NCBI GenBank assembly: GCA_028285265.1
Contig: JANQPX010000033.1
Span: 124,001-188,000, forward strand
Length of the DNA stretch: 64,000 nucleotides
Direction of reading: 5' to 3'
Source: Geminicoccaceae bacterium
Lineage (GTDB): Bacteria > Pseudomonadota > Alphaproteobacteria > Geminicoccales > Geminicoccaceae
Below are positions 54,583 through 63,924 of this stretch, piece after piece. The translations under genes were made by a program, and so were the position numbers. The notes under the pieces are model-generated. The model was not told where the DNA came from. It saw only the letters and a program-made list of their open reading frames with translations, and did not search any database. Numbering within the stretch: position 1 is the first letter of the stretch; each line of letters opens with the position of its first letter.

Positions 54583-55673
54583 CAAGCATCCCCCATGGGC
54601 TTGTACATGATGTCATCGTAGCCGAAGGCCGCCGGTCCCACGACGTTGAGCGCCGCCGGCGTTTTCATCAACGCATGAGCCGGCAAGCCGAGAACAGCGA
54701 TGCGCTGACCGTAGCGAAGCATCTCGGTGGTGATCGGCAAACCCGTATCGCTGTCCAACACGACGATCAAATCCGGTACGCAGACCTCGACGACATCGTT
54801 TCGGCGGAAAATCAAAAACTCATTCTGTAAATCAATCCGCCCCCTGTCCCCAGCAAACGCGCCGAAACCCTCCAACGACAGGTGGCCGATCGCAAAGCCC
54901 CCTTTAAGATGCCGCTCTAGGTCGACGATCTTCGCTGTCATCAAGAGACAGCCTTTTTCATGCGCAATGATCGTCTGGATCGGATCGGCGTTGGTCTCAT
55001 GCGCCTCTAAGACCGCGCGGCCGAGATTGAGCGCCTGCGTGATGGTATTCGGTATCGCAGCACGCTTGACGAAGTCACCGCGCATGGGCTGGGTAGCGAG
55101 ACCGGCCGCAGCCCCCATCGCGACGACGACGGAACGGGCAATCCGCTCCAGCCACAGATCATCGGGCGTATCACGGATGACCACAATCGACCCTTTCTCA
55201 TCAGCCATGGCGCCTGGCGCTTCGCGATGTCCATAGATCGACCAGGTGCACATCTGCATCTCGGGAAAGGCGCGCCCCATGCCGTCACCGTCAACGACGG
55301 GTAGCCCCGCTTGGGCGGCAGTCAGCATCGGCTCCATGGAATTAGCGCCACCGATCTCGACTGAAATCAGCGCATCGACGGTGACATCAAGTTCCTTCTC
55401 AATAGCCCGCAAGGCCCGGAGGCATTCCTCGCCTTCTTCGATCTTTTCCACCCCAACAACGGGTGCGCCTATGCCCCCGAGGGAGACGACCAGCGCATCG
55501 TCTGGAAGCTCATCCAGCGGGATAACGGGAATGCGTCGTCCCTTCTTCAATTCCTCGCGGCAGCGCAGCTTGCCGATATAGGGATTGCCACCGCCACCCG
55601 TGCCCAGGATGGCGGCACCGATCTCAATCGCATCGAGATCGGCATCCGTGACTTCTCGAAGCACTTCAACCAT
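54582..55673 (-). CDS. DUF917 family protein (first copy)
   Basis: The 363-residue protein carries the same landmarks as its neighbour: IEIGAAILGTGGGGNPYIGK, LVVSLGGIGAPVVGVEKIEE, PVVDGDGMGRAFPEMQMCTW and PDLIVVLDSDTGLPITTEML. The start overlaps the end of the HyuA-like gene by eight bases. The conserved Gly-rich loop near the N-terminus and the DGDGMGRAFPE motif are the family's hallmarks. Function is known only by association, as for the second copy. Confidence 0.9.
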   Translation of the reverse strand: MVEVLREVTDADLDAIEIGAAILGTGGGGNPYIGKLRCREELKKGRRIPVIPLDELPDDALVVSLGGIGAPVVGVEKIEEGEECLRALRAIEKELDVTVDALISVEIGGANSMEPMLTAAQAGLPVVDGDGMGRAFPEMQMCTWSIYGHREAPGAMADEKGSIVVIRDTPDDLWLERIARSVVVAMGAAAGLATQPMRGDFVKRAAIPNTITQALNLGRAVLEAHETNADPIQTIIAHEKGCLLMTAKIVDLERHLKGGFAIGHLSLEGFGAFAGDRGRIDLQNEFLIFRRNDVVEVCVPDLIVVLDSDTGLPITTEMLRYGQRIAVLGLPAHALMKTPAALNVVGPAAFGYDDIMYKPMGDA

Positions 55674-57210
55674 CCATGTCGCCTACAACTTTGAGGCGGA
55701 TACGGGTGGCATTGCCAGGCAGGTAGGCCAGCGGCACATCTTCCTGATCCAGAAGCTCGATACTGTCGGGATGAGCCCCTGCAGCTATGGCTTTGTCGGT
55801 TGCCTCCTTGCGTGCTTCTGCCAGCGCCTCGTCGCGGGTCTTGGCTTCGAGTGAGAAAATTCTATCCACCTCGCCTGAGACTTGACCAATCGCCGCCCCT
55901 ACGGCGTTGGCAACGGAGAAATGCTCCGGCCGAATCACCGGCAAGTCCCCGACATTTTCCGGCACAAGGATCGAGCCGCCACCAACGGCAAGAACAGGAA
56001 TGGGGTCAGGCGACACACGCATCCGTTCTACGGCGTTGAACAGCATGTCATCGGTGCGGTCCTTAATGGCAGCAAGATGATCCCGATCCACATCAACAAG
56101 GGCTGAAGCATTGCCGAAGTCCGCGAGGCCAAGGCCAACCGCGACGTCGGATAGGGTCAGAGCTTCGCCACCAAAGATCCGTGCCTCTTGGGTCAATCGA
56201 TAACCAACCGATTGCGGACCAACCGTCAGATCGTCGCCTGATCCACGGACAATCGTGCCGCCGCCGAGCCCAATGGCAAAAACGTCGGGCATTCGAAAAT
56301 TGGTGCGCACACCGCCAACGTCCACCGTCGTGCTGGCAGGCCTAGGAAATCCTTTGACCAAGGCACCAACGTCTGTGGTGGTGCCACCCACGTCGACAAC
56401 GATGGCATCGGATCTGCCCGATAAGAAGGCCGCACCCCGCATGGAATTGGTCGGGCCGGAGGCAAAGGTGAGTACCGGGTAGGACTGCACAAAATCCCGG
56501 TTCATCAACGTCCCATCATTCTGGGTAATATAATAGGTGCAGGCTAAGCCGACCTTGGCCAAAGCCCGTCCGTAAGCGTCGACAGTGCGCTCGGATAAGG
56601 CACGCAGCGACGCATTCATGATCGCCGCATTTTCCCGCTCCAGAATCCCAAGGCGCCCGATCTCGCTGGACAACGTAAAGTCGGCGTCGGGAAGACGCTC
56701 GCGCATGCGCGCCATGGCTGCGCGTTCCATATGATCGTTGACCGGTGAGAAGACCGACGTGATCGCGACCGTATCGATACCCGCAGCACCAATTTCGGCG
56801 GCAATGCCGTCTAGTTCGTCCAGGTCGAGCCCGGAAATCTCGCGACCGTCGAATTCGTTGCCCCCCTTAGCCATCCAGAACCGGCCACCCACAGCGTCTC
56901 GGATGTCATCAGGCCAGTCGACCATCGGCGGCAAGCATTGCGCAGCGGGCAGACAAAGGCGAACGGCAGCTGTGCGTGCCAGATGCCGCCGCTCCACGAC
57001 CGCATTCGTGAAGTGGGTGGTGCCGATCATCACCGCGGCAACCGCTGCCTTGTCGATGGCAGCATCCGTGATGGCACGGTCGACAGCATCGACAACGCCC
57101 CCCATCACATCCTCCGTCGTCGGTGACTTCGTGCCAGAGAGGATGCGATCGCCTTGCATCACCACTGCGTCGGTATTTGTGCCGCCAACATCGACGCCAA
57201 TTCGAAACAT
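55666..57210 (-). CDS. HyuA-like hydantoinase/oxoprolinase N-terminal and A domain protein
   Basis: The 514-residue protein begins with the ASKHA-type nucleotide loop FRIGVDVGGTNTDAVVMQGD and has IGTTHFTNAVVERRHLARTA and IVVDVGGTTTDVGALVKGFP. It is shorter than the roughly 680-residue HyuA partners of HyuB, lacking the C-terminal part, as is typical for the form found beside DUF917 genes. It would activate a ring amide with ATP. It sits three bases after the ABC ATPase gene and overlaps the first DUF917 gene, so it belongs to one transcript with both. Confidence 0.92.
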   Translation of the reverse strand: MFRIGVDVGGTNTDAVVMQGDRILSGTKSPTTEDVMGGVVDAVDRAITDAAIDKAAVAAVMIGTTHFTNAVVERRHLARTAAVRLCLPAAQCLPPMVDWPDDIRDAVGGRFWMAKGGNEFDGREISGLDLDELDGIAAEIGAAGIDTVAITSVFSPVNDHMERAAMARMRERLPDADFTLSSEIGRLGILERENAAIMNASLRALSERTVDAYGRALAKVGLACTYYITQNDGTLMNRDFVQSYPVLTFASGPTNSMRGAAFLSGRSDAIVVDVGGTTTDVGALVKGFPRPASTTVDVGGVRTNFRMPDVFAIGLGGGTIVRGSGDDLTVGPQSVGYRLTQEARIFGGEALTLSDVAVGLGLADFGNASALVDVDRDHLAAIKDRTDDMLFNAVERMRVSPDPIPVLAVGGGSILVPENVGDLPVIRPEHFSVANAVGAAIGQVSGEVDRIFSLEAKTRDEALAEARKEATDKAIAAGAHPDSIELLDQEDVPLAYLPGNATRIRLKVVGDMDG

Positions 57211-57213
57211 GAC

Positions 57214-58911
57214 CTATCCCCCCAAAGCGGTTGAGGTTGCCAACACTCGCTCCCGCTCGTCTTTGCTTACTTTCGGTTTCAGCGCCTCTTCCTTGGATGA
57301 AATGACAGGGATCGCCGCAAGAAGAGCGCGCGTATAAGGATGGCTCGGCGCGTCGAAAATTTCGGCAACGTGCCCCTCCTCAACGACCCGACCGCGCAGC
57401 ATGATCGCAACGCGGTTACAAAAATTTCGCATTAAGCTGAGGTCGTGGCTTATGAAGACATATGTCAGATCGAACTCACGGCGCAGCCGGTGAAGAAGAT
57501 CGATGACCGTGGACTGCACCAGCACATCGAGCGCCGACGTCGGCTCGTCCAACACCAAAATCTGAGGACTGACCGACAAGGCGCGGGCAATGGCAACACG
57601 CTGCTTTTGACCACCTGACAGCTCATGGGGATACATGCTGGCATAGCTGGTCGGCAAATCCACCAATGTCAAAAGCTCATCGATGCGCGCGTTGATCGCG
57701 CTGCGATCATGCCCGGTGAACTTCAGAGGGACAGCGAGTTGGTCGGCCACAGTCCGTCTCGGGTTCAGCGACGAACCGGGGTTCTGATAGACGATCTGAA
57801 TCGACTTACGAAAGTCCTGGCTGCCAGCGAAGTCGGCAACGGGGCGACCGCCAATGGCAATCGTCCCGTCATTTGGTGACGTCAGTCCTAGAACCATCTT
57901 CGCGAGCGTCGTCTTCCCGGATCCGCTCTCACCCGCCACTCCGAAGATATCACCCTGATTGATCGTCAACGATACGTCATCCACAGCCCGTACGCTCGCG
58001 GTCACGCGGCCGAACCAACCGCTTCGCAACGCGAACGTCTTGCTGACATGATTGATGTCGATCATCGGGTTCGGCCCGTCATAGGCCAACGTCTTGACGT
58101 GATCACCATAAAGGGGCGGCACGGCGGCCATAAGCTTCTTGGTATAGGGGTGCTTTGGCGTATCGAAGATGGCATCACGCGTGCCTGATTCCACGATATG
58201 TCCGCGCTCCATCACATAGACCCGATCGGCCATTTCGCGGACCACGCCGAGATTGTGGGTGATCAAGAGCAGCGACAGGCCTTCCTCGGCAACCAGCATA
58301 TTCAGAAGAGCCAGAATCTCGTCCTGAGTCGTAACGTCGAGCGCTGTGCCGGGTTCGTCCGCAATCAAAAGCCGCGGATTGTTTAAGAGCGCCATACCGA
58401 TCAGGACGCGCTGGCGCATGCCACCTGAGAGCATCATCGGGAAGCTGTCGAGAACGCGGGGCCCCTCCTCCAACCGCACCTTCTCGAGAGTCTCGAGCAT
58501 ATGTCCTTCGCGTTCCGCTTTCGATCGCGACCGCCCGAGTCGACGATCGGCGTAACGTAAGATGTCATCCATCTGGCGGCGGATGGTCAGGACCGGATTG
58601 AAGGACAGCATCGGATCCTGAAGGACGATGGATATCCCTGTCCCCTTAAGCCGGTTACGCTCGATCAGGTCGAGATCGAGCAACGATTGTCCTCCGTAGT
58701 GGATACTGCCTTTTTCAATCACGCCTGGCGGCATCGGCAGCGTACCGATAATTGCCCGCATGGTGACCGTCTTGCCCGATCCGGATTGTCCAATGAGCGA
58801 AACCCGCTCACCCTCGTCGACATGCATCGATACATCATGCAAGACTCGACGATGCTGCCCGTAAGCTTTGAAACCGATGCAAAGATCGCGAATGTCTAAC
58901 AGCGCGCTCAT
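57214..58911 (-). CDS. Dipeptide-type ABC transporter, fused double ATP-binding protein (DppD-DppF)
   Basis: The 565-residue protein fuses two nucleotide-binding domains. The first has Walker A IGQSGSGKTVTM, signature MLSGGMRQRVLIGMALL and Walker B LLIADEPGTALDV. The second has GESGSGKTTLAKM, ELSGGQKQRVAIARAL and ILVLDEPTSALDV. Each half carries the oligopeptide-binding C-terminal extension (KHPYTKKLMAAVPPLYG, SHPYTRALLAAIPVISS). It powers import with the two permeases encoded upstream and overlaps dppC by four bases. Confidence 0.95.
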   Translation of the reverse strand: MSALLDIRDLCIGFKAYGQHRRVLHDVSMHVDEGERVSLIGQSGSGKTVTMRAIIGTLPMPPGVIEKGSIHYGGQSLLDLDLIERNRLKGTGISIVLQDPMLSFNPVLTIRRQMDDILRYADRRLGRSRSKAEREGHMLETLEKVRLEEGPRVLDSFPMMLSGGMRQRVLIGMALLNNPRLLIADEPGTALDVTTQDEILALLNMLVAEEGLSLLLITHNLGVVREMADRVYVMERGHIVESGTRDAIFDTPKHPYTKKLMAAVPPLYGDHVKTLAYDGPNPMIDINHVSKTFALRSGWFGRVTASVRAVDDVSLTINQGDIFGVAGESGSGKTTLAKMVLGLTSPNDGTIAIGGRPVADFAGSQDFRKSIQIVYQNPGSSLNPRRTVADQLAVPLKFTGHDRSAINARIDELLTLVDLPTSYASMYPHELSGGQKQRVAIARALSVSPQILVLDEPTSALDVLVQSTVIDLLHRLRREFDLTYVFISHDLSLMRNFCNRVAIMLRGRVVEEGHVAEIFDAPSHPYTRALLAAIPVISSKEEALKPKVSKDERERVLATSTALGG

Positions 58912-59789
58912 TGTTCGACATCCAGCATGTCGCGGAGACCGTCGCCAAGAAGGTTAAAGCCTAAGATGGCGTAGAGAATCGCAAAGCCCGGCATGACCGC
59001 CTGCCACCACATTTCCGGCAGATACTCCGAACCCGTCGCAACCATGGTGCCAAGGTCGGGCGTCGGCGGCTGCACGCCAAGCCCAAGAAACGACAAGGCG
59101 GCACCAAACAGGATCACGAAACCTGCATCGAGCGAGACCTTAACCGCGACAGCAGACACGCAATTGGGAAGAAGCTCACGAAAGAGGATATGTGTATGTG
59201 AGGCCCCTGCGACCCGGGCTGCCTCCACATAGTCCTCGTTCATCTGCGCTCGGACAATCCGGTAGATAAGACGGGTGTGCCAAGTCCACCAAAGAAGGGT
59301 GATGGCGATCATGGCGTTGATCAGATTGGGCGATAAGACGGCGGTGATAGCCAATGCCATGGCCAAAGGAGGAAGTGCCAACATGACGTCAGTAAAGCGC
59401 ATGATCAGCGTTTCGATCCAACCGCCGAAGTAACCTGCGATCAAACCAAGCACGACGCCAAAGGGGACGGCGATCCCCAGGACACCAACGACGAGGCCGA
59501 GCGACACACGGTAACCGTAGATGACCCGGCTAAAGACATCACGTCCGACATTATCCGTGCCCATGGGATGGTCCAGGCTCGGCGGCGCATGACGGTTGCG
59601 AAAGTCGACAAAGGCCCCTGCACTCTCGGGCGACGGAGCAATCCAGGGCGCAAAGATCGCCATGAGAACGACGCTGAGCACGATGAACGCACCAAGCAGC
59701 GCCAACGGATTGTAGCGAAAACGGAAAAACGCCATCTGACGTGCACTGAGATTACGGACGGGCGCATCAGGATCGACGACGATGCTCAT
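58908..59789 (-). CDS. Dipeptide-type ABC transporter permease DppC
   Basis: The 293-residue inner-membrane protein has an N-terminal helix (LALLGAFIVLSVVLMAIFAP), the DppC segment HPMGTDNVGRDVFSRVIYGY, four to five further helices and the EAA loop with EAARVAGASHTHILFRELLP. Four-base overlaps with dppB and the ATPase gene mark a tightly coupled operon. Confidence 0.95.
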   Translation of the reverse strand: MSIVVDPDAPVRNLSARQMAFFRFRYNPLALLGAFIVLSVVLMAIFAPWIAPSPESAGAFVDFRNRHAPPSLDHPMGTDNVGRDVFSRVIYGYRVSLGLVVGVLGIAVPFGVVLGLIAGYFGGWIETLIMRFTDVMLALPPLAMALAITAVLSPNLINAMIAITLLWWTWHTRLIYRIVRAQMNEDYVEAARVAGASHTHILFRELLPNCVSAVAVKVSLDAGFVILFGAALSFLGLGVQPPTPDLGTMVATGSEYLPEMWWQAVMPGFAILYAILGFNLLGDGLRDMLDVEQ

Positions 59790-60808
59790 GCATCCCTCCT
59801 GGCACGCAGGCGATGACGCGGATCGAGAACGCCGAGCAGCATGTCGATGGTCAGATTGGCGACAACGAAAAACACACCCGAGACCAAAACGACGCCAATC
59901 ACCGCGTTGAGGTCCTTTTGCAAAATTGTGCGTACACCATAACTGGCGATGCCAGGCCAGGAGAAGACGAACTCGACGATGAAGGCATTGCCAATCAACG
60001 ATGCGAACTCAAGCCCAAGAATCGTCAGCGGTGCCACTGATGCAACGCGCAGCATATAGCGAAAGGTTACGACACGCTCGGGTATGCCATAGGCCCGCGA
60101 TGCCTCCACGAAATCGCGGGAGGCGACTTCGATCATCGCAGTCCGTGTAATGCGCATGACCTGACCGATTCCTGCGGCTGCCAAAGCGATGGATGGCAAG
60201 AAGAGATGCCTAATCGCATCCAAGACCACATCGAATCGTCCAGCTAGCGCACCATCAATCAACAAAAGGCCGGTGATGTCCGCCTGGAAATTCAACCCAC
60301 CGTCAAGCCGCCCCGTTACCGGGAAGAAGCCGAAATAATGCGCAGCCGTTAACTGCAGCAAGATGGCCAAGACAAAACCAGGCGTCACCACCCCGATTAG
60401 GGAAATGACGCGCAGTCCGTTGTCGATCCAAGTGTTGCGATAGACAGCAGCCATGACGCCAAGCGGTATGGAGACGGCGATCTGCAGAATGATGGTGAAC
60501 AGAACCAGCTCAAACGTTGCTGGGAGAGCGGCAAGGATGTCATCCATGACCGGGCGCGATGTCAGAAGCGACTTACCCAGATCACCTTGGACCAAACCCG
60601 AAAGATACGTCCAAAGTTGTACAAGAAAGGGATCATCCAGGCCCATCTCCGCGCGCAGCTCTTGCACCTGCTCCGCCGTGGCCAATGGGCCAAGGGCTAT
60701 TCGTGCCGGATCGCCGGGCACCACCCTGGCAATCACGAAGATCAAAATAGCCAACCCCAGCAGAACCAAGAACAACGTCATTGCGCGTCGAAAGAGATAT
60801 GCCGGCAT
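59786..60808 (-). CDS. Dipeptide-type ABC transporter permease DppB
   Basis: The 340-residue permease has the characteristic N-terminus (MPAYLFRRAMTLFLVLLGLA, then RVVPGDPARIALG), the segment LWTYLSGLVQGDLGKSLLTS, and an EAA loop with EASRAYGIPERVVTFRYMLR. It begins the seven-gene operon. Two 14-base direct repeats about 100 bases upstream (60903-60937) may bind its regulator. Confidence 0.95.
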   Translation of the reverse strand: MPAYLFRRAMTLFLVLLGLAILIFVIARVVPGDPARIALGPLATAEQVQELRAEMGLDDPFLVQLWTYLSGLVQGDLGKSLLTSRPVMDDILAALPATFELVLFTIILQIAVSIPLGVMAAVYRNTWIDNGLRVISLIGVVTPGFVLAILLQLTAAHYFGFFPVTGRLDGGLNFQADITGLLLIDGALAGRFDVVLDAIRHLFLPSIALAAAGIGQVMRITRTAMIEVASRDFVEASRAYGIPERVVTFRYMLRVASVAPLTILGLEFASLIGNAFIVEFVFSWPGIASYGVRTILQKDLNAVIGVVLVSGVFFVVANLTIDMLLGVLDPRHRLRARRDA

Positions 60809-61120
60809 TCAGACGCCCCCTTACCGGCAAGCTTGGCAGAGAATTGCAGCTGGCGTAACGGAAACTTGGTTCAATTGACGAGAAAAATACACTTTGGCGG
60901 CTGATGCCTAAAGATCACCCATGGATGCTCAAAGATCGTACAAAGAATCGCGAGATCAGCGACTTGGGTTGATCCGGCCTCCTTCAGGGATCAAGAATTC
61001 TCGTGCTCAGGCTGGCGCGCCCTGCCCGCTTCGCCGCGCATACCTGCCTTAAGTCCGTCCACAAATGATAGTCGAAAACCGTCGCCGATGGTGGCGGAGG
61101 CCGCTGACATGGTCGGCGTT
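60809..61120. other. Intergenic stretch upstream of dppB
   Basis: No gene is supported in these 312 bases. They separate two leftward operons and contain the direct repeat at 60903-60937 and presumably the dppB promoter. Confidence 0.5.
60903..60937. repeat. Direct repeat upstream of the dppB operon, regulator site candidate
   Basis: GATGCCTAAAGATC (60903-60916) and GATGCTCAAAGATC (60924-60937) agree at 12 of 14 positions and start 21 bases apart, two helical turns. Such phasing suits a regulator that binds the same DNA face twice. About 100 bases upstream of dppB. Confidence 0.45.
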
Positions 61121-62101
61121 TTATGTGATCGAGAGAAGCAGTTTCCCGGCAACCTGGCGCGATGCCAGGCGATCAAACATCGCGTTGGCATCGTTCATCG
61201 AAAAGACCCCTTCTATTGGTGCCTTAATCGTCCCATCACGGAGATGGTTGAGCATCGCTTCGGCGCCCTTGTTCCATGCATCCGACTGGCAGTCGATATG
61301 GCCGACATGAAGGCGGGTAAACGTGAGCGAACCTCGGACCAAACGTTCCCAAAGATTGGCATAGGGCTTGCCCTCTGCCTCGCCGTAGCTGACCACATGG
61401 CCGAGTGGACGAATCAAGGCGAAGCTCCGATCGAGGATACTGGCGCCGGTGGAATCGACAATCTTGTCAACGGGTTTGCCCGCCGTGAACGCGAGTACCG
61501 CATCTTCGAAACTCTGCTCGGCGCGATTGATGACGTGATCGGCCCCGAACTCGAGCGCGCGTTTCTCCTTACCGGCCGTGCCAGCCGTACCGATGACCGT
61601 GGCACCAGCGAGCTTAGCGATCTGGGTCAGATAGAGGCCAACGCCGCCACCGATAGCGTGGATCAGAACAACGTCGCCCGCCTGGGTCGAACTCACGGTG
61701 TGAAGGAGATGCCAAGCGGTAAGGCCTTGCACAAAGAAGGCAGCACCGGTCTCAAAGCTCACGTCGTCGGGCAGCGGCAGCAAACGCTCTGCTGGCACCG
61801 CGCAGTATTCCGCGAAGGCACCGGCATTCTCGCTGAAGGCCGCGACTCGCATACCAATGGCGACATTCTCGACAGCAGACCCCACCTTGGCGACGGTACC
61901 GGCAAGCTCGATCCCAGCAATGAGCGGATAGCCTTTAGGATGCGGGTAGACACCGGCTCTCATCATGAGATCGGCAAAGTTCAAGCCGGCATGGGACACG
62001 TCCACAATCACCTCGTCCGCCGCAGGCTCGGGCTCCGAGACGTCTCGTAGAAACATCGTTTCGCGGCTATCGTCTGGCTGCTCAAAGATGATCGCACGCA
62101 T
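61121..62101 (-). CDS. Zinc-type alcohol dehydrogenase-like quinone oxidoreductase
   Basis: The 326-residue protein is a medium-chain reductase of the quinone-oxidoreductase type: HAGLNFADLMMRAGVYPHPK, LIAGIELAGTVAKVGSAVEN, the NADPH-binding GDVVLIHAIGGGVGLYLTQI and GADHVINRAEQSFEDAVL. It lacks the structural and catalytic zinc Cys ligands of true alcohol dehydrogenases. The ATG at 62101 has AGGGG six bases before it; a GTG one codon earlier overlaps the hyuB stop. Its role with HyuB is unclear. Confidence 0.9.
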   Translation of the reverse strand: MRAIIFEQPDDSRETMFLRDVSEPEPAADEVIVDVSHAGLNFADLMMRAGVYPHPKGYPLIAGIELAGTVAKVGSAVENVAIGMRVAAFSENAGAFAEYCAVPAERLLPLPDDVSFETGAAFFVQGLTAWHLLHTVSSTQAGDVVLIHAIGGGVGLYLTQIAKLAGATVIGTAGTAGKEKRALEFGADHVINRAEQSFEDAVLAFTAGKPVDKIVDSTGASILDRSFALIRPLGHVVSYGEAEGKPYANLWERLVRGSLTFTRLHVGHIDCQSDAWNKGAEAMLNHLRDGTIKAPIEGVFSMNDANAMFDRLASRQVAGKLLLSIT

Positions 62102-62103
62102 CA

Positions 62104-63924
62104 CTAACCCCTGGTCTTCGCGCCGGTAGGATCGCGCTCGTCTGGAGCGTTCTCCATCCGGCAGCGCTTGGTCGACGTCCTATCGATATCACCATTCTGG
62201 ATCACGACCCCATAGTCGCGCTTTGCCGAGCCATCGGAAATCAGACCGTCCTCCCAGTCCGACAACACGGCGCTCGGGTCCCTGAGGAATGGCTCGTCAT
62301 AACCACCGCCACAGGGACCAAGGGCAACCAGTTGGTCGCCAGCCTGAACCTTGTGGTAGGGTACCTTTGAGGGAAGCGATAGGGACGTGCCATCCCGTCT
62401 AACCAACGTCAGTTCAGCGGTCGTGCCCTCGTCACCACCTCGAAATCCCCACGGACGATAGCTGTGGCCCTCGCCCTCAATCGAAAAGCCGCCATCGGCC
62501 AGATAGGTAAAGCATCGCTCGGTACCAATCCCGCCCCGCCAGCGTCCGGCCGCAGCGACATCATCTCTCAATTGATATCGATCGATCCGAAGCGGCAGGT
62601 GGGACTCCATGTCTTCAATCGGGTTATTGCGGGTATTGGCATAAAGAGTATCGACCGCATCCATGCCGTCCAAACCATGGCGGCCGCCATAGCTGCCCTC
62701 GAGAATTTCCATGTGAACCCAATGCTGCCCCGCCTCCAGGCCTGAAAAGGCCACAACCCGAAGATTGCCAATCCCGGCAGACACCTGTTCCGGCACGGCT
62801 TTGGCTAAGGCCTTCATGACGGTATCGGCGAGTTGATTGCCCGGACAAAATCGGGCGATGACAGGGGCAGGAAAGCGAGGGTTGGCGAGCGTGCCGAGAG
62901 GAGCCACGATCTCGATCGGGCGAGTCAGGCCAGCATTCTGCGGGACGTTGCCATAGACCTCGCTATCCAGAAGGATGGAGCGCAGGGTCAGCCAAATTGC
63001 ACAATCCACGGTGCCAACCAGCGGCATATTGATCGGTTTGTCCGGAATCTCCGGAGCTGTACCGGTGAGATCGACAATCATCCGATCGCCCCTGACCTTG
63101 AGCGTCACGGCAATTGGCAAGTCGCGCCTTTCCGGCAAAGGATCATCGAGATAGCCGTCGATCGTTGTGGTCGCAGCGTAGTCACCGTCGGGCAAAGCCT
63201 GAATGGCGTCGCGCATCAACCGCTCGGCGTAGTCCATCAGATCCTCATAGGCTGCCTGAACGGTATCGATTCCATACTGCCTTACCAGTGACTTGAAGCG
63301 CTCAGCACCGATTTCAGCGGCCTTGATCTGCGCCTCCATGTCGCCGACCACCAGATCGGACGCACGAATATTATCGCGAAGGATACTCCAGACAGCGTCG
63401 TTGCGACGTCCCGCCGAGACCACTTTGATCGCTTTGAATTGCAGGCCTTCAGCATAAGTGTCGACCGCATCGACAATGCCGCAGCTGCCGGGCGTCAGCG
63501 CGCCGATGTCGAGGTGATGAGCCGTCGTAACAGCAAAGCCAATCAGATCATCACCCTGAAAGACCGGAATACAAAAGGCAACGTCCGGTCCATGGCTGGC
63601 ACCGCCATACGGATCATTGTGCATGATCACATCACCTGGCTCGATCACCTCGCCACGCGCGTCCATTGTTGAAAGAATCCCCTGAATGTAGCCAGGGATC
63701 GGGCCGGACTGCAGCGGGGTCGACATCTTGCATTCGCAAAGCTGCCGGCCATCGGCGTCGGTGAGGGCGGCACCAAAATCCTCCGACTCGCGGATGATCG
63801 AGGAATAGCTCATGCGCATGAGCTTGTGCCCCATTTCAATGGCGATGTTTTCGAGCGCGCCTTGGATGACGGCACCCGTCACAGGATCGACCCGCGTCTT
63901 TCCGCTGGCGTGAGCTCCAGTCAT
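62104..63924 (-). CDS. hyuB: Hydantoinase B / oxoprolinase family protein
   Basis: The 606-residue protein has the HyuB pattern: DPVTGAVIQGALENIAIEMG, MSYSSIIRESEDFGAALTDA, GDVIMHNDPYGGASHGPDVA and AHHLDIGALTPGSCGIVDAV, plus GGYDEPFLRDP near the C-terminus. HyuB is the ring-opening subunit that works with HyuA on hydantoins, N-methylhydantoin, 5-oxoproline or related substrates. Its start overlaps the stop of a HyuA gene that enters from the right edge (ATGA), confirming a hyuAB pair. Confidence 0.95.
   Translation of the reverse strand: MTGAHASGKTRVDPVTGAVIQGALENIAIEMGHKLMRMSYSSIIRESEDFGAALTDADGRQLCECKMSTPLQSGPIPGYIQGILSTMDARGEVIEPGDVIMHNDPYGGASHGPDVAFCIPVFQGDDLIGFAVTTAHHLDIGALTPGSCGIVDAVDTYAEGLQFKAIKVVSAGRRNDAVWSILRDNIRASDLVVGDMEAQIKAAEIGAERFKSLVRQYGIDTVQAAYEDLMDYAERLMRDAIQALPDGDYAATTTIDGYLDDPLPERRDLPIAVTLKVRGDRMIVDLTGTAPEIPDKPINMPLVGTVDCAIWLTLRSILLDSEVYGNVPQNAGLTRPIEIVAPLGTLANPRFPAPVIARFCPGNQLADTVMKALAKAVPEQVSAGIGNLRVVAFSGLEAGQHWVHMEILEGSYGGRHGLDGMDAVDTLYANTRNNPIEDMESHLPLRIDRYQLRDDVAAAGRWRGGIGTERCFTYLADGGFSIEGEGHSYRPWGFRGGDEGTTAELTLVRRDGTSLSLPSKVPYHKVQAGDQLVALGPCGGGYDEPFLRDPSAVLSDWEDGLISDGSAKRDYGVVIQNGDIDRTSTKRCRMENAPDERDPTGAKTRG

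Noticed and set aside
61088..62050. Long plus-strand open frame opposite the quinone oxidoreductase gene
   Set aside because: It mirrors an intact conserved gene and has no ribosome-binding site or recognisable domain.
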